From: Tretioscincus oriximinensis | Lineage: Eukaryota; Chordata; Lepidosauria; Squamata; Gymnophthalmidae | Assembly: GCA_022410635.1 (NCBI GenBank) | Contig: JAJVDF010000135.1 | Coordinates: 64,734 to 128,733 of the forward strand | Length of the DNA stretch: 64,000 bases | Reading direction: 5' to 3' | In this document: piece after piece, positions 31,338 to 43,509 of the stretch | How positions within the stretch are numbered: the first letter of the stretch is position 1 | Layout: each line of letters opens with the position of its first letter | The notes under the pieces: generated by a model | What the model was told of the DNA's origin: nothing | What the model saw: only the letters and a program-made list of their open reading frames with translations | Database searches by the model: none | Program-made: the position numbers and the translations under genes

Positions 31338-33515
31338 TATTTATACCTCTCCACATACCCAAAGATCTCAGGGTGGCGAACAGTAAAATATCAACACAAA
31401 ATTAACAAATTGAACACAGTATAAAAACAATATCTAAAAGTGGGGATAAAAATGACATTCTCTTCAGCCAAAGGCCAGGTGAAAGAGGTACGTGTTCAAA
31501 GATCTTCTAAAACCACACAACGACGATGACAGACGCACCTCGAGGGGGAGACTATTCCAAAGATGGGGGGGGGGCAACCACTGAGAAGGCCCTACCCTGG
31601 GTTCCCACTCCATTGTTGAAAGGGGTGGTACAACTAGGAGGGCCTCCCTTGCAGATTTAAGGCACAGGCAGGTTGGTATGGGAGAAGGTGTTCCTTTAGA
31701 TATTTGGGGCTAAAATTATTTAGGCCCTTATAAGCTAAAGTCAGCACCTTGAATTGGGCTCAGTTGCGGATTGGCAGACAGTGCCGCTCTCTCCAGACTG
31801 GCCAGCCGTTCCAGTCAGCAGTCTAGCTGCTGCATTATGAACTACAGCTTCCAAACCATTTTCAAGGGCAGCCCCATATAGAGCGCATTACAATAGTCCA
31901 GTCTTGAAGTTACCAGAGTGTGGCTTACTGTGGCTAAATCATACCTGTTCCGAAATGGCCATAACTGGCAAAACAGACGTAACTGGATGTAGGCACTCCT
32001 GGCCACTGCCTCCACCTGGTTTTCAAGTGTCAGTGCAGAGTCCAGAAGCACCCCCAGATTTTGTACCCGTCCCTCATAGGGCAATTCTACCTCATCAAGG
32101 ACAGGGTGTCTCCCCACTTCACAAACTCAGGATGCTCCAACACACAGAACCTCCATCTTGTCTGGATTCAGCTTCATCCAGCCCATCACTGCCTCCAGGC
32201 ACCTGTCAAGCACTTCAACCACTTCTCCTGAACCAGATGGAACAGAGATGTAGAGCTGAGTGTCATCTGCATATTGATGACACTTCACTCCAAATCTCCT
32301 GATGACCTCTCCCAGCGGCTTCATATAGATGTTAAACAGTATGGGGGTGAGGATCGACCCATAAGNAACCCCACAAGTGAGATCCCAGGGTGCCGAGCAT
32401 GACTCCACCACCACCACTCTCTGGAAGCAGACTTGTAGATAGGAGCAGAATCACTGTAATGCATTGCCACCAACTCCATTGGCCAATGGTATCAAAAGCC
32501 TCAGAGAGGTCCAGGAAAACTAACAGGGTCGCATTGCCCCATCCCTCTCCCAGAGAAGGTCATCAACCTGGGCAACCAAGGTGGTTTCTGTGCCATGACC
32601 AGGCCTGAAGCCAAATTGAAATGTGTCTAGCTAATCCATTACTTCCAAGCAAGTCTGCAGTTGAACAGCCACGGCCCTCTCTAGTACCTTGCGCAGGAAG
32701 GGAATGTTGGCCACTGGGCAGTAGTTGTTCAACTCTTCTGGATCCAGCGAAGGCTTCTTAAGGAAAGGGTGCACCGCCATCTCTTTAAGAGCCAGCGGGA
32801 CCACCGCATTCCTCAAAGAAGCGTTCACCACTCCCTGGACCCACCCAGTCATACCCTGCCGACTGGCTTTTATAAGCCAGGAGGGGCAAGGATCCAGACA
32901 GCACGGCGTTGTTCGAACCCCAACAAGCAGCTTGTCCACATCATCAGGTCACAATGATTGAAACTGATCCAATATAACTGGACCAGACGGTTCTCTGGAC
33001 ACTTCCTCTGGGCTACTCACAAGAGTGGCATCCAATCCCTCACGAATCTGAGCAACTTTACCCTCAAAGTGCCTTGCAAATTTGTCACAGCAGATATTGG
33101 ATGGCCTTTGCGTTTGCTCTCTCGGGTTAGATCTTATCAGGCCATTACCATTCGAAAGAGCTCTGCTGGATAGCTACTTGAGGACGCAATGGTAGCACTG
33201 CCATCATTGCCACCACTGCCACATGGTAGGCGTGATAATGTGCTCTAACCTGTGTTTGGTCAGATTCTTGCAGAGATTTGTGCCACCTGCGCTCCAGCCA
33301 TCGGCCTTCCTGTTTCATCACCCTTAACTCCCCAGAATACCATGGTGCTCTACTGGTTCCACAGACATGCCGAGGGCACATGGGAGCAATTGTATTGATA
33401 GCTCTAGTAATCTCCCGATCCCAAAGGGAGATCAGAGCTTCGACAGGAGGGCCATCCATGCCAACCAGGAAATCCCCCAGAGCATTCATACTAATGGGGT
33501 CCTGACACAACATTT
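31302..33515 (-). mobile_element. L2-clade LINE, 5'-truncated
   Basis: Minus orientation. The (TTTA)n tract at 31302-31343 is the 3' tail, followed upstream by a TATAAATATAAATAAA-type end and a CTGAGATCTTTGGGTATG hairpin block (31350-31375). A long 3' UTR-like stretch (31380-31840) and the coding part (31842-33513) follow. Coding motifs match the L2/Maui group rather than CR1. The 5' end at about 33515 is a truncation with no recognised duplication. Confidence 0.88.
31842..33513 (-). pseudogene. L2-clade ORF2, RT region, decayed
   Basis: Motifs on minus: APWYSGELRVMKQEGRWLER (33350), LVGVRTTPCCLDPCPSWLIK (32900), FLKKPSLDPEELNNYCPVAN (32750), SILTPILFNIYMKPLGEV (32345), the catalytic YADDTQLYISV (32270), LNPDKMEVLCVG (32150) and SRLDYCNALYMGLP (31890). 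LDYCNALY and LDP-x-x-x-N-N are L2-like. Frames are interrupted between these blocks by frameshifts, and one N is at 32366. The Asp pair of the YADD box is intact, but the protein is not. Confidence 0.85.
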
Positions 33516-34069
33516 CAAATGCTGTCCTGAGCTGCTAGCTCATTTGGACATTTGGTTTATGATGGCCCTATACTTTCATATTTAATTGAACAAATTTCAT
33601 CCATCTTTAAAAATTGCCTTTCAATACCTGAGAATACATCTTTTGTTGGAGACAAAAAACTGCATTTAAAAAAAGATCCAAGTAAATAATCTATGAACTG
33701 AGCAAATTAAGAAAGAAAAACTTGAGTCAGTACATTGAACCTTATTGACCTACTAGAGTTTTTTTGTGAGGGGGATTTGCTTTATAAGTTAGTTGAAAAT
33801 TCAGTAGCATAGTGGGTGGGAAGTTTGGAAAGAATAAATGGCTAGGAAAACAAAAGACTCCCCCTCTAGTACATTTTTAATTAAAAAACATTAAGACAGT
33901 TTAATAAGAAGGAAAAGGGGAAATGTACAATTTGATTAATAAGTGACAGCAGGTCAGTCAAAATGTTCAAATTATATAGGTACCCAGAGTTGGCATGTGC
34001 AGATCCACTTCTTGATAGCTTGGATTTGAGTTCAGAATTATTTAGTAATGAATGAGACAAACAAGATTG
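33516..34069. other. Unassigned intergenic stretch
   Basis: No feature recognised between the L2 element and the DNA element at 34070. Confidence 0.5.
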
Positions 34070-34915
34070 GGCTGCATTCACATTGCCCCTTAATGCACAC
34101 ATAAATGCGAAGACAAAGTCCACAAAGTTCTGATTGTGTTACCATAAAAACGGTCTCCAAAGTGCTCCTGCGTTGCTCAAAATGCACACCACAGGTTTCT
34201 GCTGTGCATTCCTTGGTGAAATCCCATTATCGCTGCTCCATTTTGTAATTCAGGTTACTTGTACTCCGACAATGCAGATCCTCGTAGCTTCGCTCATGTA
34301 TGTGAGAGGTCCGTTCTCAGTCGCACGCTGGGACATGATGTTAGGGGAGATTCAGCCTATTAGGGAAAAGGGCATCCCTAGGCTGTGTTGTGTGCTCATA
34401 ACATTTGGGACCAGTTCATCCTGACCTACAAGGGAGGCAGACAAGTTCCAGCCACAATCAGTCATGGGGAGGGAGGGGGTTGAAAGAGCAACAACCTCGA
34501 TCAGTAAGCATCAGGCACGAGCGATTTTGTCAAAACCACACTGCTCTCCCTCTCCACCCCCTGTCGCCATTGCTTTTGCTTTTACTAGTAGTGCCCTGAG
34601 ATCTTCAAAATGGTACAGGGGAGGGAGGGATGCTGCAAAGAGTCAAACAAACAAGTGAGAGGGTGGAACTGGGGGCTCTTTTGTTTGGCATTCCCTTCTG
34701 GCTCAGCTGCTTGCTCTCCCCCTCCTCCTTGGTGGAAAAACAGGTACTTCCGGCTACTTCAGCTCCGGTGGAACAGATTCATTGAGCACTTGAAACTATG
34801 CAATCGGGGCACTAATGTGATTTGGATGCTCAGGTAAAATTGGATGCATTTTAAGCCCTCACTTTGGTTTAAATTTGGAACCATTCTGTTTTAAGGGTCT
34901 AATGCGAATACAGCC
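34070..34915. mobile_element. PIF/Harbinger-like non-autonomous DNA element
   Basis: Left end GGCTGCATTCACATTG and right end (reverse complement) GGCTGTATTCGCATTAG match, with CCCTTAA following in both. The right flank is TTA (34916-34918) and the left is TTG (34067-34069), close to the TTA/TWA duplication of Harbinger-type elements. The 846 bp hold no transposase motif. It is GC-richer and has more CpG than its surroundings (TACTCCGACAATG, CTTCGCTC, GTCGCACGC), which suggests a more recent arrival than most neighbours. Confidence 0.6.
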
Positions 34916-34918
34916 TTA

Positions 34919-36776
34919 ATCTTTTTACTCTGTTGGCTTTGTGCTATGGAATAGATTTGAATAAAAATTGTAATATTTCATTCTATGCAGGGGTACAAGA
35001 ATTTTCATTCTACATAATGAAATACATACTTGTGGGTCTATGAGGCACCTTTTTTGCATGGCGCTCCAGGAAGTGTCATTCACGTTAGAATGATGTACCA
35101 TCAAAAATATTTCTCTATAATTTTTCCAGCTAGGAACTTTTGTTCCCAGTGTTCAAGTGCTGGATACTAGCTGGCTTCAAGAACTGAATATTTACCTACC
35201 ATTATTCTTCGTCTGGGTCACAAAAAGTCTGAATCCTGAATTTCTAGCAAAATTGTTCTTGTCTAATTTCCATCAAAAGCAGGTTACCAACAACGGGCCA
35301 ATTAGTTGGGCATATCTGCTGTATATTAGATTAATCTGGGATATATTTTTTGTATATGCTAGGGATAATTCATTTTGTGCCAACCTTCATTTATTGGTGC
35401 CCACTGGTGTGCCACTAAAATGGATCTTTCATGCCTGAAAAATAAATGGTTACCTTTTCCAGGCCTCCATAATCTAGACCACCACAAACTGTTGCACTGA
35501 TGGAGCTATTTAATTAGCTCTGCCAGTAATCTATATGGAGCATACCAGAAGTGGGCAGGGCCTCAATACGAAACATATAGACTTTAAGTCCTTTGGTTTG
35601 GTTTGGGGATCACTGCAGAAAAGTCATTTGAAGCTAGTAGCTGGGGATGGACCATCATGGAGCCCAAAATGCTGATGGACCTTAGCCAGCAGTAGAGTTG
35701 CTCTGATCCAACATGGTGTGAGCATAGTGCAAAACAAGTTGTGCAAAAGCCTCTTTCAGAAGCATGTGGTTTTTAGGCTCTCCAAAAGTCAATTAAGAAA
35801 GATTTGATTGCCTCAACTTGCATAACACAGCCTGAAGTTCTGTTTAATAAACAAAATACTTTAAAAGTTAAATGTATTTGTTGGTGTGTGTGTGTGCGTG
35901 ATATCCCCTCCATGTTCCCTTTCACTTCTGCTTAAGGACACTCAACAGTGAGCTTGCTAGTTTTCTAACCTATTTCTCAGTTACTGATGTTATTTCCTAG
36001 TTTCTTGACTTAGTCACTGAGCCTGCAGACTGCCATCACCCATCTGGGCTTTTTTCCACCTGGAATTCTGCCATTTACACATAGTCATGCAGAAATACTC
36101 GTTTTTGTCACAGCCAGATACCAGGACTTGTCATGATGCTATGGAAAAGCATGACCTGCTATTATTCAGATGTCTCTATGACATCTGTGGCTTTAGCATA
36201 ATAGAATAGCATTCAGAAAACCTTTTAGAAAATGTGCATTTCTCCAGTCTTTAAAATTCTGTGTTGGCGGTGGATAAAGTTATTAAAGCCTAGTTCTCAT
36301 GATCTCCATGCGAGTTGTGCTATGGGTATAAATGGCAGTGTTGGCAAACGTGAAAATCAAGGCTGTGTTTGGACATATCAAAATGGGTGCCTCAAAAATA
36401 TTGTGCATGACATTTTGTATACCCCAAACTTCACAGAATGCATAGGGAAAGGATGATCAGACTAGTGAGTGAAAATTTCACCTCAAAGGCATCTCAGAGA
36501 TGCTTCTTTTGTTATGAGGTACAAATATTTTTGGTTTGCTTTGTTCTAATGATCTGTACAGTCATTCTGTATTTGCGGCATGTTAAGGGAACTTTGACGT
36601 AACCTAGCCATCTCAGTGACAGCATTCAGAATGAACACTCTTTCTCATTCAAGTGCAGTTTGGATCATTCTGAACAGAACATTATATGTGCCGATATCAT
36701 ATAGTGTGCAACAAGCATGCAGGATTCATTAAACCATCCCAGACAGATGACTGGCCAGTCCCTGTTTAAAGACTTC
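34919..36776. other. Mostly unassigned; possible CR1 tail trace at 35640-35715
   Basis: TGCTGATGGACCTTAGCCAG, then GAGTTGCTCTGATCCAACATGG, loosely recalls the CR1 3' UTR (CTGGACTTGATGGGC, CTGATCCAGTATGG). A (TG)n run is at 35883-35900. Nothing else recognised. Confidence 0.4.
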
Positions 36777-36893
<117 letters not shown>

Positions 36894-37164
36894 AAATAAG
36901 AGTAAGTCAAAGTTAATTCTCATCTTGCCTCTAATGATTATATGCAAACCTCTTCCTACATTCTGCACTAGTTAGATTTCTTTTTGACAAATACGTCGCA
37001 GTGCACTTGGGTGTTGCAGGTGAGGCTTGCTGGCAGGGGACAATGGCACGCCGTCCAGATGATCAAAGCCCCAGAATTGGGCCATGGAGAGTGCAGAGGA
37101 AGTGGTGCCAAGTGGTGCATATTTAAGTGTGTGGCACACCTCCCTCACTGCTGCTGCTGTGAGC

Positions 37165-37445
37165 ATAAGAACGTAAGAGGAGCCTTGCTGAGTGGGGCAG
37201 GTGCCCATCTGGTCCAGCATTCTACCTCACATAGTAGCCCTCCAATTGCGTTGGGGCAGTCTGGAACAGAGTAGGACAAAATCCTCAACTGTTCTCGATG
37301 CCCTGCAGGTGGCATTTCAGGAACGCTGCCTGTTGCTACATCTCGGAGGCAGTGTCAAGACATCCTTCCCAGTAGTTGGTTATATCCTTGGCTTCCATGA
37401 ACTTGTCTAATCCTGTCTTAAAGCTCTCCAGGCTGTTAGTTATTC
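37165..37445 (-). mobile_element. CR1/L3 3' UTR fragment
   Basis: Plus text AAGAACGTAAGAGGAGCC, CCCATCTGGTCCAGCATTCT, then CAACTGTTCTCGATGCCCTG and GGCATTTCAGGAACGCTGCC. This copy is the best local guide to the uninterrupted form of the CR1 that element X broke at 44.86/45.86 kb. Confidence 0.85.
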
Positions 37446-38699
37446 CATTATATTTGTCCTTCTTTCTTCAAACAAGTAATAATGGGTTCTTAACAGTTCC
37501 CTTCAAATCTAGTCCAGTACAATGAATTCAATGTGGGTCAAACAATACAAAGTTGCAGTGTGGTGTTAGGATCATGGCTACTAGCAGCTATCTNTTAGGA
37601 CTCTACCCCAAAGTTTAGCGTCAGCCTTTCAGCATACTATGGTTAGCTGTGGTAACCCACAGATCAGGAATACAAGGTATTGGGAGGAAAGAAATCACCC
37701 TCTGTCTGATGTCATGTCTGTGTTCCATCTCCATGCTGATATGATGACTTTTCATAACTGGTGATAGGACTATGAAGCTGGAGACTGATTATTTGCAATT
37801 GTGCTAATGTTGCCCAGTACATTGGGATGCAGTCAGAATATTTAGACTGTCTTTATCCTGCATGGGTTCTCCTGTAGAATTTGGCTTACATTTGTTCTGT
37901 ATTGAGGCTGCTGCCTCAGCCCATTTGAATTCTCCTCCTATAGAATTTGGCTTACATTTATTTTGTTTTAGGGCTGCTGCTGCAGCTAGTGCCACCTCCC
38001 ATTTTAAAAAAAAAATAAAGAAAGGTCAGGGTGGACAGTTTTTGTCTCGGTATCAAGCAGACAGTTTCTAGAGGCTGTCCTGGTACTTCAGGGGTCCCCC
38101 CTTTTCAGTTTGGCTTACACTCATTTTANGAACATCCGGGTGGGTGGTATTTAAGCGATGGGTTCCAGTGGTCAAGGGCTTCTCAGTCTTATATACATAC
38201 AGGTCTCTTATATTGTCCTTTGATTTTCTTGATAGGTGCTCCTCGGCAATTGTGTTTGGTTGAGCACAACATAGTCTATTGGGCCAGCTGCTTTGCTACT
38301 TCATTTTACATCAGTCGAGTTCCCTGAGGCTGCCAAGTGCACTGCACCTGATGGGGCTGGGACGCTGAGGAATGCAGTGGGCTGAGTTGTGTCTGGGAGT
38401 GCCATACGATTTAGTTTTCTACTTTAGTGAGACTGACCTGCCAGCTTTTCAAAGGCCTGTACTGAAACATATGATTACCAGTGACTTTGAATCCTTGTTG
38501 AGGCAATTTCTAGGACTCAAATGGTTTTCATCTCTCCTGCTGGTGTGCAGATGCTGGAAGGGAGCAAAAGGCTTTACCCTTAAGAGAATCTGTAGATGTA
38601 TAGATTTCTTTTTGACCATTGGGTTACTGACCATGGCGGTCAGTAATTAAACATGGTTATATAATTGCTTCAGTGGAGAACATGTTATGGCCTGATGTT
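37446..38699. other. Unassigned, with a 63-bp tandem duplication at 37868-37993
   Basis: The two units begin TCTCCTGTAGAATTTGGCTT (37868) and TCTCCTCCTATAGAATTTGG (37931), and a weaker GTTTGGCTTACACTCATTTT occurs at 38109. Part of this stretch may be the left end of X copy 2, but no matching text in the other X copies was found here. Confidence 0.4.
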
Positions 38700-39204
38700 G
38701 TGCATTTATCTGCTGTGGATACAGAGGCATGGCTGTACAGTGTTTGTAAGACACAGATGCAATGGATATAAGCGTAAGAGTCTGTGGCGGGAGTGGCTGT
38801 TTGCCGCTCTTGTGGCAGTAGCACATCTTGGCTGGCCATTGGGGAGAGTTTATAGCTGCATGGGCAGTCTTCCCCTAGCTATCCCATATTTGGTGGAGGG
38901 CCCCCTTTAAGGGGTTCATCATTACATACTTGCCCTTGTGGAGGGGTTGGGAGCCTAATGTGACCTTGAGTCAGGGAGTGGGTGACTCAGGCTGCCANCT
39001 TGAGAGCCCCAGTAAAACCTCCTTGATGCTCCGCTGGTCCACCTCAAGCATGGGCTGGGCAGAGCTCACAGAGGTGCCAAGTGGTGGCCGCCTTAAACAT
39101 GGGCTGGGCAGAGTTGGACCCATGAGTAAGACGGTATCCGTCCGATGCCGGATGGGCTGGGCGAGGCTTGCAGGAGGCAAGCTTAAAAGGTGTTGCCAGC
39201 CCAG

Positions 39205-39929
39205 ACATAAGAATATAAGAACATAAGAAGAGCCATACTGGATTGGGCAAGAGCCCATCAAGTCCAGCATTCTGTCTCACACAGAGGCCCACCAGATGCA
39301 CCTGGGCAGTCTGAACAGAGGAAAGCAAAATATGCACCTGTTCATGACTCCCTGCAAATGATATTTCAGGAGTACTGCCTGTTGCNCCATCCCTGGTAGT
39401 AAATTTCACAGGCCGATGACCCTCTGGGTGAAAAATACTTTACTTTGTCTGTACTCACTTTTCTACCCATCAGTTTTAAGGAGTGCCCTCTGGTCCTAGT
39501 GTTGGGGGAGAGAGAAAACATTTTTCTCTATTCACCCTGTCTATCCCATGCATGATTTTGTACACTTCAATCAGATCACCTCTCAAACATCGCTTTTCAA
39601 GGCTGAAGAGGCCCAGACGTTGCAGCCTTGCTTCTTAAGGGAGGTGCTCCAGACCCTTGATCATTCTTGTTGCCCTTTTCTGCACCTTCTCTAATTCCAC
39701 AATATCCCTCTTGAGATGTGGTGACCAGAACTGAACACAGTATTCCAAATGTGGCCTCACCACAGATTTATAAAGAGGCAAAACAACATTTGCTGACTTG
39801 TTTTCGATTCCTTTCCTAATTATCCCCAACATTGAATTTGCCTTTTTTGCTGCTGCTGCACACTGGGTTGACATTTTCATTGAATTGTCCACCAACACCC
39901 CAAGATCCTTTTCTTGCTCGGTTACAGAC
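39205..39929 (-). mobile_element. CR1/L3 LINE, 5'-truncated, inserted in X copy 2
   Basis: 3' end at 39205 (ATAAGAATATAAGAACATAAG on plus), then the 3' UTR. A deletion near 39390 removes about 100 bases of 3' UTR and the last codons. The C-terminal ORF2 text is better kept than in the other copies. CAGACAT occurs at both junctions (39200, 39925), which may be a short duplication or microhomology. Confidence 0.88.
39410..39929 (-). pseudogene. CR1/L3 ORF2 C-terminus
   Basis: Reads [57 protein letters not shown] and [20 protein letters not shown] without a stop from 39931 to 39635. The continuing text (SLEKRCLRGDLIEVYKIMHG-like) then follows in another frame, with a small deletion at the SLL/LEK junction. 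It covers only the region after the reverse-transcriptase core. Not functional. Confidence 0.85.
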
Positions 39930-40215
39930 ATGGGCGTGGCTTAAGTCCCTGGGTCCAGCCTGGTGAGCGGGCTGTGCGGGACTATCTACCAGATGTGCTT
40001 CCTTACACACTCCTACTGCCCTGGCCTTTTTCCTCCAATTAACAATGCAATTCACAATGATCAATTAAGTGTATTTGCTAATGCATGTCTTTATAACATA
40101 GATAAATTTGACTATCTTCAAGTATGGTAACGTATGAAGTATTATGTACTTAAAAGTATTCTGTGCTTAATTCTTTTAATAAATGGTGAAAGAATGTTTC
40201 ATTAGTGTCCATGTC

Positions 40216-41000
40216 AGCTACTCCATAGCCCGCAACTCTAAATATATTAATCTTTAAACCATAATATTGTTATTTTTTTGCAGAAAGTAAAGAAGGCAAT
40301 CTTAGTTTTAATAAAACCTTTTTTTCTCTAATCAATCATGTTAATTTATCTATTTCAGCATAAGTGTTTGTATTTTTCTATTTTAAATAGATAATATTAC
40401 ACTGTAATATCAAAATATGTTTCAATTATAATTTTCTTATTTCATTTTAAATTTTGGATACATGTAAAGCATGAATTAAGCTTACGACCATCACATCTGA
40501 CATCTGACATCACATATATGTTTTATTTCCTTATTATTTTTTCCTGATCGTATTTACCTCTACTCCACTCCAACCCGCCCCAAATAAATTCAGGTATTTC
40601 CATTTGCTTCAGTTCTCTAACAATCTATTTTGACAGATATTCACTGATACTTACCTTATAAATAAGAAAAAATAGTCATATTTTACATTAATGAAGTTAG
40701 TGTTTAGAGATAGAAAAGTTTTTAATCATTTTATTACATTCTGGCATGTTGCAAAGGCTCACATGACTAGGGCTTATTCAGACACAATCTTACTAGGGAT
40801 TCCTTGAGATGGGGCTTATTCAGACACTAATTTAGTAGAGATTGAAACAAACTGTACTGTAAGTAGATTACATTCTACTTATGTATGAGCTTTGTTCTTG
40901 CTTCTTCTAGCCAGCTCCATTTTGAAGGTGGAATGATTGATAAAAATCTAGTGAACAGGGGGAAACAGAAAAACAAAATACAAACAGGTGAATTAAAATA
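40216..41000. other. Unassigned; 42-bp tandem duplication at 40770-40850
   Basis: GGGCTTATTCAGACAC occurs at 40770 and 40812 with similar text after each. Otherwise AT-rich sequence without recognised features. Confidence 0.45.
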
Positions 41001-41078
41001 TACTGCTCAAAACAATTAAGAGAACACTTTAACATAACAGTGTATGTTAAAGTGTCCCCTTAATTGTTTTGAGCAGTA
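41001..41078. mobile_element. Tc1-like foldback MITE (copy 2)
   Basis: TACTGCTCAAAACAATTAAG on the left, CTTAATTGTTTTGAGCAGTA on the right, an almost perfect hairpin. The palindrome extends two bases further on each side (ATATA...TATAT), consistent with TA target-site duplication in an AT-rich site. It is better preserved than the copy at 1-77. Confidence 0.85.
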
Positions 41079-42653
41079 TATATACTTTGAATTAGAAATT
41101 ATGGACATTTCTTGTTAAAAAGTTAATCTGACAGAAGACCTTTTCTGCTCCCTACTTTCAAAATTCTTCAGTCTATGAATCTCAAAGTCTTCAAGCAAAT
41201 TGCCTTTTGTTCAATGCTAACTGGAAAGCTGTTAAACAGAAACAACAATTTAAATTAAACAATTTAAATTTTGTTCTGCTTGGCAGAGGCTCTCTCTGAC
41301 CCATTAATTAAGACGTAGAATTGCTGGCTTTCTGAATTCTCTAAAATATAAAGTTGTGTTTGAATTATAAATGCACATACACTGGTCTGCACAACCTCTA
41401 GCAGCTTGGGCCAGGCTGCACAGATATGTACTGTATTTGCACAGCCTGGAAATATGCCCTAAGTAAGGTCATTGGTCCAGTTTTGACAAGGTGCAATAAT
41501 ATGTTTTTGTCCACATTATAAGGATAGATGGGAACTGAATAAATGTCCCTTCAGAGGCCAGAAAATGACCAATCATTTCCTGTCATTGGTTAAAATGAAT
41601 GGAACTGATGGGAGCAAAAGATTAGCAACATCTCAGGTGGGAAGCAAAATTATGGCTCTTCCAGTCTTGATAATCTTGATTTCATTTTATATACTGATTT
41701 TGGAATTCAGCTGTTCATGCCAGTATAGCTATTTTTCTTTTGCTATTATTGAATAATTTTGGCTGGTAGTTTTTCTGTTTTATTTTTTTTCTCTACATTT
41801 CCATCAAAAAAGCTATTCCTAAGACTATAGTAGAAGATAAATTTATGGAATATAAAGTTGTGCTATTAATACATTAAATATGTAAATGACTGCATCTATA
41901 AGAGGAACAGCACTTACCAAATTACTGCAATGCTATTTTTTAAAAAGGGAAGAAAAGTGATAAAATCTGAGAGAAAGATTTTAGCATCATATGCATCTCT
42001 GAATTTGAGTGCCTCAGATTTCAGGGGACACTCCCTTGGGGAAGAAGTCAAGAGTACAGAAATAAAAATAATAGGATTCTTTGTTAGAAAAGGTGATATT
42101 GGCTGTCATGAGTATACCCCAAAGAAATAGAGTTCACTGTAACAGTAGATAACTGAGGGAAGAAACTGAGATTCTAATATGAGATAGAGGAAAAACACAA
42201 ATATTAAAGATGGACAGGGCATTCAGAGTCAGGAACTGAGGAAAATGCCACAGACCTATTTCTGGAACTTGTGCAAATTTCAGAGCTTATCCTCAAAGCT
42301 TATGCAAGCTTCTAAAATGAGGCTGTGATGTTTTCCTTGTTCCAGACAAATCTTGTTTGCACAAATTCAGTAATGTGTTTAGGGATCTGTTATAATACAT
42401 CTATAGCACATAAAATGTATTGTAACAAATCCCTAAAACACATTACTATGGTCTGCTATATCAGAATAGAGAGTGAATCCTCCTATGTGGAAAGTGTGTA
42501 CTAGGAAGCAGCTTGTTCCAGCATACAAATAAAAACCTTGGATCCTCCGTAACATGAGGGGCCTTGGTTCACTTTTATCACACATTTAAATGCCATAAAC
42601 ATTTTTTTCTTCTAATGAAAATCCCCTTTCTGCTTAGTGTCCTAGACAACAAC
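41079..42653. other. Unassigned intergenic stretch
   Basis: AT-rich, no recognised gene or repeat family. The 41930-42130 frame has no motif. Confidence 0.5.
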
Positions 42654-42656
42654 TTA

Positions 42657-42801
42657 GGCTGTATCCCCACATCACTTATTTATTCCATTATAGTTGAATA
42701 TTTCACAAGCACTCTGGGGACAGATTTATTCTAGAATATTTGTGCTTTATTGTGGAATATCCAGGTATAGTGGAATAAATAAGTGATGTAGGGATGCAGT
42801 C
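42657..42801. mobile_element. PIF/Harbinger-like MITE, 145 bp
   Basis: Terminal inverted repeats of about 45 bases: GGCTGTATCCCCACATCACT on the left, and GACTGCATCCCTACATCACT as reverse complement on the right. The flanks are TTA at 42654-42656 and TTA at 42802-42804, a perfect 3-bp duplication as made by Harbinger-type transposases. A truncated relative may lie at 47405-47500. Confidence 0.75.
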
Positions 42802-42805
42802 TTAG

Positions 42806-43509
42806 TTCACCTTTATGATTGACCTGGCTCTTGCTTTATTCACTGTGATATAAAATTCAGTAGAAAATGAAGTTCCTTATCTATTCATGGTGACTAACAT
42901 AGCATGACTAACAGCCAAATTCTGGGTAATTTATTTTTCCAAGATAGTAACCTAATTTAGATTTCAGTTATGTTGCTGCTTCTCAGCATGGTGCCTCAAA
43001 GTGATGTCACTTTTTGGAACAGGTCTCAAGGCCACAGGCCTATCCCTTTTATCTTGTCTGCCAGATAAGATTTTTTTTATATAAACTGGCATTACAATTT
43101 TCCCATGACAATCCAGCATAATGCTAAGGTCATATGAAATGTATATTGATGAGCTATCCAAATTAGGGAATGCCATGCCAAGATATTATAAGAAAAGTTG
43201 GCATTTAAATGTGAGAAATAAATATAAATAGATGAACTTATGTGTTTGTGAATTTTATAGCCATCTTAAATACTATATAAAAATGTTGTTTATGGTTTGC
43301 AATTTTTCTAGCAATTATGTTTAAGATAGTCCAATGACAGGTATTCAAAACATATTTCTTTGAAATGTTTTGTACATGAATCCATTCAGTAAAATATATT
43401 TTTTTAAAAAGGAGCTTGTTCTAAGCTCAAAAAACCCTTGACTTTTTAAAAAAATGATGAAATGGTGGCTTTACTTTCAAATTTTGAAGTTTGTTCAAAA
43501 ATTATTTGA
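42806..43509. other. Unassigned intergenic stretch
   Basis: No feature recognised. Confidence 0.5.

Larger units (their letters stand above)
38700..40215 (+). repeat. Unclassified repeat family X, copy 2, with nested CR1
   Basis: Blocks at 38805 and 38896 match X copy 1. After the inserted CR1, CACACTCCTACTGCCCTGGCC (39997-40017) matches CAAACTCCTACTTATACCATGG of copy 3. AATAAAT near 40183 corresponds to the AATAAATT near the end of the others. The left limit is not fixed. GATGGGCTGGGC and CATGGGCTGGGCAGAG recur in this copy near 39050, 39095 and 39150. Confidence 0.55.
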
